A stretch of 64,000 bases of DNA from Planctomycetota bacterium (GCA_012960475.1 DUBE01000046.1:1-64000), one strand, 5' to 3'. Numbered from the stretch's first letter, positions 47,801 to 57,546 are shown. A program made the numbers and translations. Notes: generated by a model not told the origin, from the letters alone.

Positions 47801-48077
47801 GCGTCGTGATGATGCACTCTCATGGTTCCGTGCAGCTTGCGAGGCCCGCGTCATGTCCGCGCCCCTACCGGCCGAGTTCGAACTCAAGAATGCCAATAGC
47901 ACGGTGCCTGCGTTTCTTTTGACTGTCCTGGGCAGGGAGGAAACTTGGTTGGCAGAGCGTGCGCGCCGGGAACTGGAAGTTTTTTTGGGAGGCGAGTTGG
48001 ACCCACTCCCTCGTAAGGCTCAAGATCGTGAATTGTGGATTCAGACCCTGGAACAATCTTTGCGCCGCGGCAATTGA
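44874..48077 (+). CDS. Secreted HEAT-repeat protein with N-terminal CxxC/CxxC motif
   Basis: Signal peptide MRLVSTTTLMLALLVGSAHAQ, CTIC...CERC pair, many HEAT-like units (ARWRAADLIAGTGDAAAVPILLEHLHDPRAKVARRVVAFM). Confidence 0.8.
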   Translation: MRLVSTTTLMLALLVGSAHAQVDLPSRGARKPLPGRPVVTPVGQERSGSRAVKTEKPALVCTICSLKKTDLPIKWDSPTGLQEEHCERCQAHRLFRIPDRAGLPGGEAGGLDLPGYKVGVSDPEGTSEAGLIQGVHRGSLRAAAHVIFAELARHRRTDDSLLDQALESLLGMGPEGREVCVEALASDHGPTVLVAGRYFLASSEGRDRDLVAQRLSSRTPGSVGGILLRMLHQLDPVRANPELLAHLIDHPQNSLRAAAHNLLKEAPRPEWIPFLLPALKSDSADARWRAADLIAGTGDAAAVPILLEHLHDPRAKVARRVVAFMARFNGETIEVELMRRAFGQRWILRPSAYAVLALVEREDARQTPLLGPGHVDALLRGMNVKDPFVAGTCALALAGIGFRDENPSESPWLDSVVPNQLVSLIAGQVFFKDREALVGAAVRRLQMITSKSTGAVAGTWIKWWRENRRGFRASRAILPIQASDVLRLRVDCMDRARAQGFSLLGPAWLDQAPPDAGVEPIYLSAQDAREMMGMLQGTGVFGGQRLPGVWGAEHARGRALSLSVGQQKKTFVYGPGSATPWFERTFASLDALRQRYRWQRFYRQDIHGDRIGLVRAEGEAYASPAVSVVVRAQKTAELVLAWMAEKSPIDRDLGLLELENLRLVSGALGEDHVRSLMDLLAEERYWNQRSRRLTELVQFCGGLHADKEQGPFQDGLGKDLIGLLHDKFDVEAALPISALISLGGAAGERAAAGDSRPLLRGISAGLLAKRGAMTDVDLLMILFDDSDEAVEVATVRAAGQNGIVEAQEAIAIRAGSGTPAVRAQALRSLGQIGGLRARDVLLTSLTEPGGRYRLPAAEGLVALADPRTSEIFLSMLRTGRDPGLIEAGRKGLMALGSSAHFTLMSALNSSSLEVRKGAALILARQRIPEAAPVLIRLSVEEPKNLALLHELCVLSCVDFRNEPDSTAAWWSWWDTVRRDDALSWFRAACEARVMSAPLPAEFELKNANSTVPAFLLTVLGREETWLAERARRELEVFLGGELDPLPRKAQDRELWIQTLEQSLRRGN

Positions 48078-48715
48078 ATTCGGCCCGGCGGGTCCTGACC
48101 AGGTTGTTGATCCTGTGCAGCTTGCTGGTGGCCGTGGGCTGGTTGGTGCATGATGATCAGGGTCGTCCGATTGTCCGGGCCATTGTCGAAGACTACTCAA
48201 AACAACGGGGTATACGATTGGTTGGCGAGCGTTGGCCCGCGATCTTCGAGGCAGCCAAGAAAGAAGACCTGGATCCGAGCCTGGTGGCGGGAATCATGTG
48301 GTCCGAAAGCCGCGGGGTGAGTGGCAGGGTTTCTTCGATTGGCGCCTTGGGTCTGATGCAATTGATGTTGACTGCTGCCAGTGATGCAGCCGAGCGTTTG
48401 GGCCTCGAGGCTCCTGACCACGACACTCTGCTCCATGATGATGCCCTCAACCTGGCCTTGGGCTGCAATCACCTGGCCTGGCTGCGAGATTCCACCCCGG
48501 AGTGGAACGCGGAGGCGTTGCTGGTGGCCTACAACACTGGGCGCGGGCGGTTGTTGGAGTGGTCTCAGGAAGCTGGGTCCTATCAACTGTGGGTCGCCAG
48601 CCAAGAGATCCGTCACCGTGCGGGGCGGTCCATGAGCCCTGCACTGCTTTACGCCCGTGAGACCCTGCGGGTGCGCAACGCCTTTCGCGAGCAATTCGCA
48701 GGTGACCAGCGGTGA
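48035..48715 (+). CDS. Lytic transglycosylase (SLT domain)
   Basis: IMWSESRGVSGRVSSIGALGLMQLM, LGCNHLAWL, ALLVAYNTGRGRLLEW; start uncertain (GTG 48035 or later). Confidence 0.9.
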   Translation: MDSDPGTIFAPRQLNSARRVLTRLLILCSLLVAVGWLVHDDQGRPIVRAIVEDYSKQRGIRLVGERWPAIFEAAKKEDLDPSLVAGIMWSESRGVSGRVSSIGALGLMQLMLTAASDAAERLGLEAPDHDTLLHDDALNLALGCNHLAWLRDSTPEWNAEALLVAYNTGRGRLLEWSQEAGSYQLWVASQEIRHRAGRSMSPALLYARETLRVRNAFREQFAGDQR

Positions 48716-48815
48716 ATTTGCGGGACTTCTACAAGGGTCTTTCCAACCCAGGCTAGGTGGGGGCGTAGCTCTGCGTTTACCCTGTGCGGCTCCACAAGCA
48801 TTCTTTGCCCAATCC

Positions 48816-49838
48816 ATGCCCCAGCCAGCCCCGACCCCTGCCATGCCCGATGTGTCCACCGATGTCTCCCCTGAGGAAATTCAGCAGGCGAGTTCCTGGG
48901 TCGCCGATCTTCAGGCCTCTCTCGGTGAGGTCTTGGTGGGGCAGGAGGCACTCTGCCGCGACCTGACCCTGGCCTTGCTCACCGGTGGTCATGTGCTGCT
49001 GGAAGGCGTCCCGGGACTGGCCAAGTCCCTGGCGGTTTCCTGTCTGGCGGACGCTGTGGACGCGAGTTTCTCGCGCTTGCAGTTTACTCCGGACCTTCTG
49101 CCTTCAGACTTGGTGGGGACTGAGGTCTACGATGCACGTGAGCACACTTTCAGCGTGCGCCGCGGACCGATCTTCGCGCACTTTGTCTTGGCAGATGAGA
49201 TCAACCGTGCCCCCGCCAAGGTGCAGTCGGCCTTGTTGGAAGCCATGCAAGAGCGTCATGTTTCTATTGGCGGCGAGACAATGGAATTACCCCAGCCGTT
49301 CTTGGTGTTGGCTACCCAGAACCCGATCGAACAGGACGGTACTTATCCCTTGCCCGAGGCTCAGCTTGATCGCTTTGCCCTCAAGAGCGTGGTGGGCTAT
49401 CCCTCCGCTGTAGAGGAGCTTGAGATCATGGACCGCATGTCCCGCACTGCGCCAAAGACCAGCGTGAGTCGAGTGGTGACTCTGGATGTGATCAATAAGA
49501 GCCGCGCCATCGTGGACCGCATTCATTTGGATGATCGTCTGGGGCGCTACATTGTCAACCTGGTGCAGGCGACTCGCGATCCCGCGAGTGTGGGCTTGGG
49601 CGACTTGGCCCCTTATTTGCAATACGGTGCCAGTCCCCGGGCATCGATCTGGTTGGCTCTGACCTCCCGGGCCAGTGCGTTCATGGACCATCGAGGTTAT
49701 GTGATTCCGGCGGATGTGAAGGCGATCGCTCCTGCGGTCCTGCGTCACCGCATCCTGACCACCTACGAAGCGGAGGCCGAGGGCGTGACCTCGGATGATT
49801 TGATCGAACGCTTCTTGGAGACTGTGCCAGTTCCCTGA
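48816..49838 (+). CDS. MoxR-family AAA+ ATPase
   Basis: VLLEGVPGLAKSLAV, VLADEINRAPAKVQSALLEAMQE, LATQNPIEQDGTYPLPEAQLDRF. Confidence 0.95.
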   Translation: MPQPAPTPAMPDVSTDVSPEEIQQASSWVADLQASLGEVLVGQEALCRDLTLALLTGGHVLLEGVPGLAKSLAVSCLADAVDASFSRLQFTPDLLPSDLVGTEVYDAREHTFSVRRGPIFAHFVLADEINRAPAKVQSALLEAMQERHVSIGGETMELPQPFLVLATQNPIEQDGTYPLPEAQLDRFALKSVVGYPSAVEELEIMDRMSRTAPKTSVSRVVTLDVINKSRAIVDRIHLDDRLGRYIVNLVQATRDPASVGLGDLAPYLQYGASPRASIWLALTSRASAFMDHRGYVIPADVKAIAPAVLRHRILTTYEAEAEGVTSDDLIERFLETVPVP

Positions 49839-49859
49839 ACTCTGCTCGCCCCCTCAATT

Positions 49860-50807
49860 GTGCCCGTCACAGAGTCCACATCGAAGAGCCCCAAGGTTGT
49901 CCACCAAGGCAGTTTGGCGCCGGAGTTTGCAGCTCGGGTTCGTCAGCTTCAGTTGCGCACCCATCGCTTGGTCAACACTGCGCTGACCGGTGGGTATCGC
50001 AGCGTCTTTCGTGGGCAGGGCATCGAGTTCGAAGAGGTGAGGCCCTATGTGCCCGGGGATGATGTGCGCGGGATCGATTGGAATGTGACCGCGCGCACAG
50101 GCAAGCCGCACATCAAGAGTTACCGTGAAGAGCGTGAGCTCAGCGTGCATTGCCTTGTGGATCAAGGCCTCGGCATGGGCTTTGGAACCCGTCGCTGGTC
50201 CAGGCGTGAAGCGGCGGCTCAATTGGTGGGGCTCTTTGCCAAGGTGGCAGCGCGCAATCAGGACCGGGTGGGCTTGACGCTTTATGGCCCAGAGCCCGGG
50301 CTGCACTTGGACCCGCGCAAATCTACGCGCCACATCCAGCGCCTCATTCGTGAGGTGATGGTGGCTCAGCCCTTCGATGTGCCGGGGGACCTGAAGCGCG
50401 TTCTTGAGGGATCTCTGCGTGCCTTGCGCCGTCGTTCGTTGGTTTTGATTTTCTCGGATTTCGCTGACGCAGGTGGGCGCGGTTGGGTGCGGGCCATGCG
50501 TGCGCTGGCAGCGCGTCATGATGTGATCGGCGTGCGTTTGGTGGATCCCTTCGAGGTGCGTCTCCCCAAGGTTGGCCGCTTTGCCATCGAGGATCTCAAT
50601 GGGGGAGATTGGAACTGGATCGATGCTGCGGACAGGGGTGTACGCGAAGGCTGGCAGCAGGCTGCCGAGCAGCGCAAAGCTGAGATTCACGGAGCTCTGC
50701 GGGAATCCAGGGCTTCGCGCATCGACATTTCCTTGGACGAAGATCTAGCCGCGCCGATCTTGCGTTTCTTTCGATTGCGCATGGCGCGGACGGGGCGAGC
50801 AAAATGA
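49860..50807 (+). CDS. DUF58 domain protein
   Basis: GGYRSVFRGQGIEFEEVRPYVPGDDVRGIDWNVTARTGKPHIKSYREERE. Confidence 0.93.
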   Translation: MPVTESTSKSPKVVHQGSLAPEFAARVRQLQLRTHRLVNTALTGGYRSVFRGQGIEFEEVRPYVPGDDVRGIDWNVTARTGKPHIKSYREERELSVHCLVDQGLGMGFGTRRWSRREAAAQLVGLFAKVAARNQDRVGLTLYGPEPGLHLDPRKSTRHIQRLIREVMVAQPFDVPGDLKRVLEGSLRALRRRSLVLIFSDFADAGGRGWVRAMRALAARHDVIGVRLVDPFEVRLPKVGRFAIEDLNGGDWNWIDAADRGVREGWQQAAEQRKAEIHGALRESRASRIDISLDEDLAAPILRFFRLRMARTGRAK

Positions 50808-51643
50808 GCTTGCTGGTTCTCACCCTGTGTCTGCAACAGGCCACCTTGCATGCGGAGCCCGTCCAGGTGCAGGTGGGTCAGCCCGTGACCTGGACCTTGG
50901 TTGTGGAGCATGATGTGGACGAGGCTGTGGATCTGGAGAGTCTCGCTCAGCCTTCGGATGACACCTGGGTCCTGCTCAGTGGGCCCGAGGTGGCCCGTGT
51001 TCGGGATGGGGAGCGGGCCAGCACTCGCATCCAGTGGTCTCTCTTCTCTCTTGAGGGGGGGGACCGAGCCTTGCCCGGGCTTGAGGTTTCTCTCTCCAGC
51101 GGCCTGAAACTAACGGCTTTGGCTGGAAACCTGGAGGTGATTGGTGATCTGGGACCTGCTGAGGATGCACCGCGTCCCCTGGGTGGACCCATTGCGCCCC
51201 CGACCGAAGCGACCTCCTCTGCTGCGGGCATGTGGTACCTGGCTCTGCTGCCCTTGATTCTGGCTGGGGCCTACTTTCTGCGCCGGGGGCGGGCGGAGCC
51301 TCAGGTATCCAACCCGGTGCCTCCGGTGGATCTGGCAGCGCTGCTTGCGGGCAGCGCCGATTCTGGTGATTTTGCTGCGGCTCTCTCCGGACGCATCCGT
51401 GAATCCATCGACACAGAACAATGCGTGCCGCGCCAAGGCATGATCGATGAGGACTGGATTCAAGATGTGCGCGCACGTGGGGGAATCGACCTGGTTGTCA
51501 TTGATGACGCCCAGCAACTCTTGGCCTGGGCCGACACCCTGGAATTCGGTCAGGTGCAGCCCTCCAAAATGGCCCTGAGTGATGCCCTTGAGCGAGTCGA
51601 AGTTCTTCTTGCCAGGGCTCAAACGACGGAGGCCGTGGCATGA
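50804..51643 (+). CDS. Membrane-anchored DUF4381-like protein of the Bat operon
   Basis: Secreted Ig-like N-terminal half, single TM, overlaps neighbours by 4 nt. Confidence 0.6.
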   Translation: MSLLVLTLCLQQATLHAEPVQVQVGQPVTWTLVVEHDVDEAVDLESLAQPSDDTWVLLSGPEVARVRDGERASTRIQWSLFSLEGGDRALPGLEVSLSSGLKLTALAGNLEVIGDLGPAEDAPRPLGGPIAPPTEATSSAAGMWYLALLPLILAGAYFLRRGRAEPQVSNPVPPVDLAALLAGSADSGDFAAALSGRIRESIDTEQCVPRQGMIDEDWIQDVRARGGIDLVVIDDAQQLLAWADTLEFGQVQPSKMALSDALERVEVLLARAQTTEAVA

Positions 51644-52692
51644 TCGGCATCTTGATCCAAGAGCCCACCCGCACTCTGGCACAAGGTCAAGTGGAGTTTC
51701 TTGGGGTGTCCCTGGCGGATCCCTGGTTCCTTCCTCTGCTCCTGGGTCTGCCCCTGGTGGCCTGGCTCGCAAGGGAACGTCGTCGTGCGATTCCCGCCCG
51801 GGCGCCGATGATCGCCCATGAGTTGCCCAGCACCTGGCGTGTGCGTTTTTCCTGGTTGCCTCTGGCCCTCGAAGTGGCGGCTTTGGCCTGTGCGCTTTTC
51901 GCCCTGGCGCGGCCCCTTCAGGGGGAGATCTACCTGACCAGCGAAAATGAAGGGGTGGATATCGTGCTTCTCCTGGATCGTTCCACTTCCATGGAACAGG
52001 GGCAAGAGGGCTCAGGCGAACGGCGCTTCGATATTGCCAAGCGGGCGGTGGGGGACTTCGCCGTGCGGCGTATGACTGACCGGGAAGGAGCTGCGGACAA
52101 TGTCTGCCTGGTCGGCTTTGCCATGTTCACCGAGTTGCTGTGTCCGTTTACCTTGGACGCGGGAGCCATTTCGGGAGTTCTGAAGGATTTGGATGTGGAG
52201 CAGCGCCGGGACCTGGACGGTACCAGCATCGGTCTTGCGGTCTCCGAGGCTGTACGGTTGCTGGAGCTGAGTGAAGCCAAGTCCAAGGTGGTGGTGATCT
52301 TGACCGACGGGGAAGACACCACTGGTCTGATCGATCCAATGGATTCCGCGCGGCTTGCGATGGAAAAGGGCGTGCGCATCTACGCGGTTTTTGCAGGTCC
52401 ACGAGTGGTGACTCGCTATGACCCTGTGACCCGCCGACGGGTTAATACTCCCGTGCGAGTCAAACTCCTGCCCGCCTTGGCCAAGGTTACTGGCGCTCGC
52501 TTCTTCCATGCCCAGGACGAGGCCGAGTTGGAAGAGGCTTATGCGGAGATCGAACGGCTGGAACGCACCCCGCGCATCGAGCAGACTCAGGCCGAGCACT
52601 TTGACCTCTATCGCTCTTGGATTCTGGCGGCCATGTTGTTGTTCAGCTGCGCTCAGTTTTCACGTCATTCCTGGGCCAGGAGGACTCCATGA
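51640..52692 (+). CDS. BatA-like VWA-domain membrane protein
   Basis: VDIVLLLDRSTSMEQG MIDAS, N- and C-terminal TM helices, Bat operon context. Confidence 0.9.
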   Translation: MIGILIQEPTRTLAQGQVEFLGVSLADPWFLPLLLGLPLVAWLARERRRAIPARAPMIAHELPSTWRVRFSWLPLALEVAALACALFALARPLQGEIYLTSENEGVDIVLLLDRSTSMEQGQEGSGERRFDIAKRAVGDFAVRRMTDREGAADNVCLVGFAMFTELLCPFTLDAGAISGVLKDLDVEQRRDLDGTSIGLAVSEAVRLLELSEAKSKVVVILTDGEDTTGLIDPMDSARLAMEKGVRIYAVFAGPRVVTRYDPVTRRRVNTPVRVKLLPALAKVTGARFFHAQDEAELEEAYAEIERLERTPRIEQTQAEHFDLYRSWILAAMLLFSCAQFSRHSWARRTP

Positions 52693-53714
52693 TCGCGTTG
52701 CTTGGTTTCGAGATCTTGCGTCCCCTGGATCTTGCTTGGATCGGTCTGGCGCCCTTGTTGTTGTTGTTGGGCCGGGCGGCTTACGTGCGTACTCAGGCCG
52801 ATGTGCTCTTGATGGTGGACCCCCAGCGCGCGGCGGCGTTCTTTGGGGATCGTTCTTTGCTGGCGGCGCGGGTGCGCCTGTACTGCGCGGTCTTGGCGTT
52901 GGTTCTTGCGGGTCTTTCTCTCTCGGGCCCGGTGCGTGGCTTCACCCTGCGCGAGATTCAACGTCAGGGGGTGGACCTGGTGTTCTGTTTGGATGCGAGC
53001 AAGTCCATGCTGGTGGAGGACCTGGGCCTGAGTCGGTTGGACGAAGCCAAGCGCCAGATCAAATCGGTTTTTCCCAAGCTTGCAGGGGATCGAGTGGCAT
53101 TGATTTCGTTCTCTGGCGAAGCCCGCCGCATTGCGCCCTTGACCCGGGACCTACGCACTCTGGGTTGGTTCTTGGACGGTGTGGATCCCGCAGATCATGC
53201 CCTGGGGGGCACGGATCTGGCGGCGGCCTTGAGCGATGCCCTGGACCTTTTTGATGGTCGCACAGGAGCCAGTGAAGCCATCGTGTTGATTACCGATGGG
53301 GAAGACCATGGAGGTCGAGGCCTTGAAGTTGCGGTGGAAGCGGCGCGTCGCGGGATCGCCGTGCATGTGCTCGGGGTCGGTACACAGGCCGGGGGCAAGA
53401 TTCCCATGACCAATGGTGGCTGGGTGCGTGGCCCCGATGGCAAGGAAGTAGTCTCCCGTCTGGCATCGGAAACCTTGCAGGAGGTGGCCCGGGTTACCGG
53501 AGGCAAGTATGTGGGGGTCGAGGGCGCTGTACTGGGTCTTGAGCGTTTGTACCGCGAGGGGATTTCCACCCTTGAGGGACAAGTTTACGATCAGGGTATG
53601 GAGCGCGTACCCCATGACCGTTTTCAGTGGCCTCTGGTGCTGACGATTGCGTGCATGGCCGTATCCATGTTGTTGAACGAGCGCCGGTCCAGGGCGGAAG
53701 AGGTGGCCTCATGA
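52689..53714 (+). CDS. BatB-like VWA-domain membrane protein
   Basis: VDLVFCLDASKSMLVEDLGLSRLDEAK; C-terminal TM; 4-nt overlap with BatA. Confidence 0.9.
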   Translation: MIALLGFEILRPLDLAWIGLAPLLLLLGRAAYVRTQADVLLMVDPQRAAAFFGDRSLLAARVRLYCAVLALVLAGLSLSGPVRGFTLREIQRQGVDLVFCLDASKSMLVEDLGLSRLDEAKRQIKSVFPKLAGDRVALISFSGEARRIAPLTRDLRTLGWFLDGVDPADHALGGTDLAAALSDALDLFDGRTGASEAIVLITDGEDHGGRGLEVAVEAARRGIAVHVLGVGTQAGGKIPMTNGGWVRGPDGKEVVSRLASETLQEVARVTGGKYVGVEGAVLGLERLYREGISTLEGQVYDQGMERVPHDRFQWPLVLTIACMAVSMLLNERRSRAEEVAS

Positions 53715-54922
53715 GAGTGAGTCGTTGCAAGTCCATGGGCATCAGGAACACAGTTTGCTTGTGGGCCTGTCTGGTTCTTGCCCCCTTGGCTTGGGGTCAG
53801 GATGAGGCTGTTCAAGATCAGGCCGTTGAGGATCAGCAAGTGGAACAACCTGTGCCCATCAACACAGAGCCAACCGAACCTGCCCAGGAGATCATCCTGT
53901 CATGGGAAGGCCCCTATTTTGACGGCTTTGATGAGGCCTGCGCCGCTTTCGAAGACGGCCGGGATCTGGAGGCCGTGGCTCTTGCAAAGCGTTTGGCCCA
54001 GGAAGACAAGGCAAGTCTCAGGCGTCGGTCTTGGCAGGCCAGGACCCGCGGGCTCAGCGAGCGCCTGTTCTTCCGGGAGTCGAGTCCCCTGGCCGGTTGG
54101 GTTGATCCCGGGCGCTCTCGGGTCCAGCAGTCGGCGGCACGGAATCTGGAGGGCCTGGCTCATCACAAGCGCGGGGCTCTGGAAGAAGCGGAAGAGGCCT
54201 GGCAGGCTGCTCGTGGTCTGGCCATTGGGCGCGGGTCCCTTGCTGCTTGTGATGGGCTGGGTCTCCTGGACTTGGAGCTGGCAGAAGAGCACTTCGCACA
54301 GATTCCCGAGGTTCAGGGAAAAACGAACAACCCCATGGCGCCGAATTTCACCGTGCCTCCCGCATCAACCCAAGGTACGGGCGAAGAAGAAGCCCCGGAT
54401 CCTCTTTCCCTGGCCCGAGAGTCCTACCTCGCAGCCCGGGAACATCTGGTGGAGCGCTTGCGCGTGGACTGGCGCAACGAGGATACGCGGGCCAATGTGG
54501 AGCTGATTCAAAAGCGCCTTCATAGGCTGGACGAGATTGAAGCGGAGCGCAGGCAAGAGGATGGTCAAGAGCGTTCTGACGATCAATCCCAGGACAGCGA
54601 AGCCGAAGACTCAAGCGACTCTTCGGGCGAGGGTTCTGAGAAATCCGAGGACGAGCCCCAGGAGTCCGACCAGGAAAAAGAGAGCGATGGGGATCCCGAA
54701 GGCGAGGGCGACCCCCAGGAAAATGAGGAGGATTCCGATGACCCCGAGCAGCAGCCCGAAGAGGGAGACGGGGAAGAACAGGCCGAACCGGAAGAGCGGC
54801 TGCTGACCAAGGAAGAACAACAACGCCTGCTCGATCAACTTCGACGACACAACGAGAAAGGTGAGGAGCTGCGTGAACGGCTCGCACGCCTGCGCGCCCG
54901 GTCCACTGACAAGGACTGGTAG
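53711..54922 (+). CDS. BatC-like secreted protein with acidic low-complexity C-terminal region
   Basis: Signal peptide, TPR-like region, long E/D/S/Q-rich tract (DDQSQDSEAEDSSDSSGEGSEKSEDEPQESDQEKESD...). Confidence 0.75.
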   Translation: MRVSRCKSMGIRNTVCLWACLVLAPLAWGQDEAVQDQAVEDQQVEQPVPINTEPTEPAQEIILSWEGPYFDGFDEACAAFEDGRDLEAVALAKRLAQEDKASLRRRSWQARTRGLSERLFFRESSPLAGWVDPGRSRVQQSAARNLEGLAHHKRGALEEAEEAWQAARGLAIGRGSLAACDGLGLLDLELAEEHFAQIPEVQGKTNNPMAPNFTVPPASTQGTGEEEAPDPLSLARESYLAAREHLVERLRVDWRNEDTRANVELIQKRLHRLDEIEAERRQEDGQERSDDQSQDSEAEDSSDSSGEGSEKSEDEPQESDQEKESDGDPEGEGDPQENEEDSDDPEQQPEEGDGEEQAEPEERLLTKEEQQRLLDQLRRHNEKGEELRERLARLRARSTDKDW

Positions 54923-54965
54923 CTTCCACTTTCCGCACAGACGAACAAGACTTTCTCCAGAGACC

Positions 54966-56756
54966 ATGCAGTTGACCAGTATTCACCTCAAACAAGAGAG
55001 CCTCCAGCAAGGTCAGTGGAGCTCAGGCGGCAAGTGCCCCCCCAGGGCGCATTTGGTCCGTATCGCCACGGCTCTGCTCAGCTTGCTCTTGATGGCCAGC
55101 GTTTCAGCTGCGCCTCAACGACCCGTGCGCGTGCGTGCCCAGCTTTCCACCGGAGTGGCAAAACTTGGCGCCAATGTCCAACTGGTGATCACTGCCGAGG
55201 GAGACCCGGCTGCCACTCTGGAAGCCCTGCCCCCGGTGGACGGCTTGCGCATTTCCCAGCCGGCCTCGCCCATGTATTCCGAGTTCACCCACCGCGTGGC
55301 CGGACGGCAGGTGCGGCGCATCACTCTGAGTTGGACTCTGCAGGTAGAGACTTTGCGCGAGGGCAAGTTCGAGCTGCCGAGTGTGCGCGTGGTTTCCAAC
55401 GGACGCGGCCATTTGGGCCAGGTGCTGCCCGCCTCTTTGACGGTGGTGCGTGACATTCAGGGAGCTGACATGGGTTTTCTGGAGGTATCCGAGGTGCCAG
55501 AGACGGTTTATGAGGGCCAGCCCTTCAGCGTGCATCTGCGTGCGGGCTGGGATGCAAATCTGCAGGTGGCCTCGGCGGGCATGGTCTTGCCTTGGTGGGG
55601 CCGCTTGCCAGGAACCCTGGAGTTGAACACTGGTCAAGAAAACCTGGGGCGTAAGGTGGTCACCATCGGTCTCAACCGATCCAGTCGGGTGGATGTGGTC
55701 GGCCCAATCGAAGAGAACCGGGACAAGGGGGTCTTTCATGTAGTGGAACTCAAGCGGCGTTACTTGCCCACCCGTCCGGGGACCTTGGACTTTGCCCAGG
55801 GAATCTTTGAATTCGGCGAGTTGGTGGGCAACGCCGGTCCCTTTGGCCGACGCAAGACTCGGGACTTCTACGCTGTGCTGCCGCGTTTTGAGGTGCAGGT
55901 GCTGCGTGTTCCTGAAGAGGGGCGCCCCTTCGCTTGGACCGGAGCCGTTGGTTCCCTGAGCGTGGACCGGGAAACCGACACCCGAGACGTGGACCAGGGC
56001 GCTTCGATTCACCTGACCATGCGCTGGCTGGGGGATGGCAACCTGGAGTTCTTTGATCTGCCGGACCTCTCCCGGCTGGATTCCTTCAGAGGGTTTCGGA
56101 TTCTTGGGGTAGAGGACATTCCCGGAGTCCTGGAGCGCAAGGCGACCTGGGAGTTGGTTCCAGTGGACGCCAATCTGGAGGCCATTCCGGCGATTCCCCT
56201 GTGGGTCTTCAATCCGACGTCCAAGGCCTACGAGTTGCTGGAGAGCGATCCGGTTCCGATCCGCGTGCGAGCGGTGGAAGGTGGCCTTGATCCTGCCCTT
56301 GGTGGACCGGTTCTCGACGCTCCGGATGTCCTGGGCATCGATCCCCATGCACGCACAGGACCTGATCCTGAGGGTCCTTCGGGATCGAACCTCCTGGTCG
56401 GCTACTTCTTGCTGCCCCTTGCATGGCTTGCGGGGCGCATGTTTGTGCGCCGCCGGGGAGATCCCGGAGGCCGTGCTGCCCGTCGTCGTCGGGCTGCGCC
56501 GCGGCGTTTGTCCCGCGCCTTGGGCAGGGCTGAAAATGCGGCCGACCAGCGCCAGGCCCTGGCGACTTTTCTCGGCGCCTGTTCGGGTCAGAGCGACCAG
56601 TCATGGATCGGTCGCGCTCCGGGCCTCTTGGGCTCTGCGGGAGGGCAAGAACTCGAAGCCTTGTTCGCGGCCTTCGACGCTGCGATTCACGGGGGCGACA
56701 ACCAACCTCTGGACAAGACCATGATTGAGCGGGTTGCCCGCGGGGCAGGGATCTAG
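54966..56756 (+). CDS. BatD/BatD-like protein
   Basis: VRVRAQLSTGVAKLGANVQLVITAEGDPAATLEALPPVDGLRISQPASP... with C-terminal TM; operon position. Confidence 0.85.
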   Translation: MQLTSIHLKQESLQQGQWSSGGKCPPRAHLVRIATALLSLLLMASVSAAPQRPVRVRAQLSTGVAKLGANVQLVITAEGDPAATLEALPPVDGLRISQPASPMYSEFTHRVAGRQVRRITLSWTLQVETLREGKFELPSVRVVSNGRGHLGQVLPASLTVVRDIQGADMGFLEVSEVPETVYEGQPFSVHLRAGWDANLQVASAGMVLPWWGRLPGTLELNTGQENLGRKVVTIGLNRSSRVDVVGPIEENRDKGVFHVVELKRRYLPTRPGTLDFAQGIFEFGELVGNAGPFGRRKTRDFYAVLPRFEVQVLRVPEEGRPFAWTGAVGSLSVDRETDTRDVDQGASIHLTMRWLGDGNLEFFDLPDLSRLDSFRGFRILGVEDIPGVLERKATWELVPVDANLEAIPAIPLWVFNPTSKAYELLESDPVPIRVRAVEGGLDPALGGPVLDAPDVLGIDPHARTGPDPEGPSGSNLLVGYFLLPLAWLAGRMFVRRRGDPGGRAARRRRAAPRRLSRALGRAENAADQRQALATFLGACSGQSDQSWIGRAPGLLGSAGGQELEALFAAFDAAIHGGDNQPLDKTMIERVARGAGI

Positions 56757-57503
56757 ATGTTCTCTTCTCTGTTGCTTCTCCTTGTGCTCCTCGGTTCAAG
56801 TGCCGCAGCCCCCCAGGGTGTGGAATTGGATCTGGCCAGCAGTCTCTATCGCCAGGGGGATCTGGTCTCTTCCCAGACCCTTTGGCTTGAAGCCCTGGAT
56901 GAGTCTGCTCCTGCTTTGGAGCGGTCGCGCCTGTGTGCCAACCTGGGTACCGTTGCGTATCACGAGGGACGTACGGAGGAATCTGTCGCCTGGTTCAGCG
57001 CGGCCCTGGCCCTCGATCCGCGCAACGATGACCTGCTGCACGACTTGGAGTTGACCCGCGCACAGGCGGGCATGGCTGGATTGGATTCTGGTTCCCTGCT
57101 CGATGCCTTGGGTTTCATGCTGACCGAATGGACTCCTGCGGAGGCCGGCTGGATTGGTCTTGGGGGGCTCTTGCTCCTTAGCCTGGCGGCGGTGCTGGAG
57201 GCCATGCGGGGGGGCCGGCGCACGGCGCAGTTGCTCATGCTGGTTGCCCTGCTCCAGCCGTTCTTTCTCGGTCCCTTGCTCGCCCGCAATTGGAACAGTT
57301 CCGGGGACCCATACATGGTGATTGAGGCGGGCGGTGTTCTTGCCCGCGCCGAACCCCGGCCTGATTCCTCCCGTCAGGCCCATCTGGCCCCAGGAAGTGT
57401 GCATGATCGCATCGACTCCTGGCCCGGTTGGATTCTGCTGCGTGGGGACGACGGTCAGCGCCACTGGGTGCCAGAAGATTCCACATTCCAGCTGACTCGT
57501 TGA
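56757..57503 (+). CDS. BatE-like TPR and SH3-like membrane protein
   Basis: LYRQGDLVSSQTLWLEAL..LGTVAYHEGRTEESVAWFSAALALDPRNDDLLHDLELTRAQ, TMs, C-terminal WPGWILLRGDDGQRHWVPEDS. Confidence 0.8.
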   Translation: MFSSLLLLLVLLGSSAAAPQGVELDLASSLYRQGDLVSSQTLWLEALDESAPALERSRLCANLGTVAYHEGRTEESVAWFSAALALDPRNDDLLHDLELTRAQAGMAGLDSGSLLDALGFMLTEWTPAEAGWIGLGGLLLLSLAAVLEAMRGGRRTAQLLMLVALLQPFFLGPLLARNWNSSGDPYMVIEAGGVLARAEPRPDSSRQAHLAPGSVHDRIDSWPGWILLRGDDGQRHWVPEDSTFQLTR

Positions 57504-57546
57504 TTGTTGCTTGTGCTGGGCCTCTCCGGGGGCGATCCTAGGCTCG

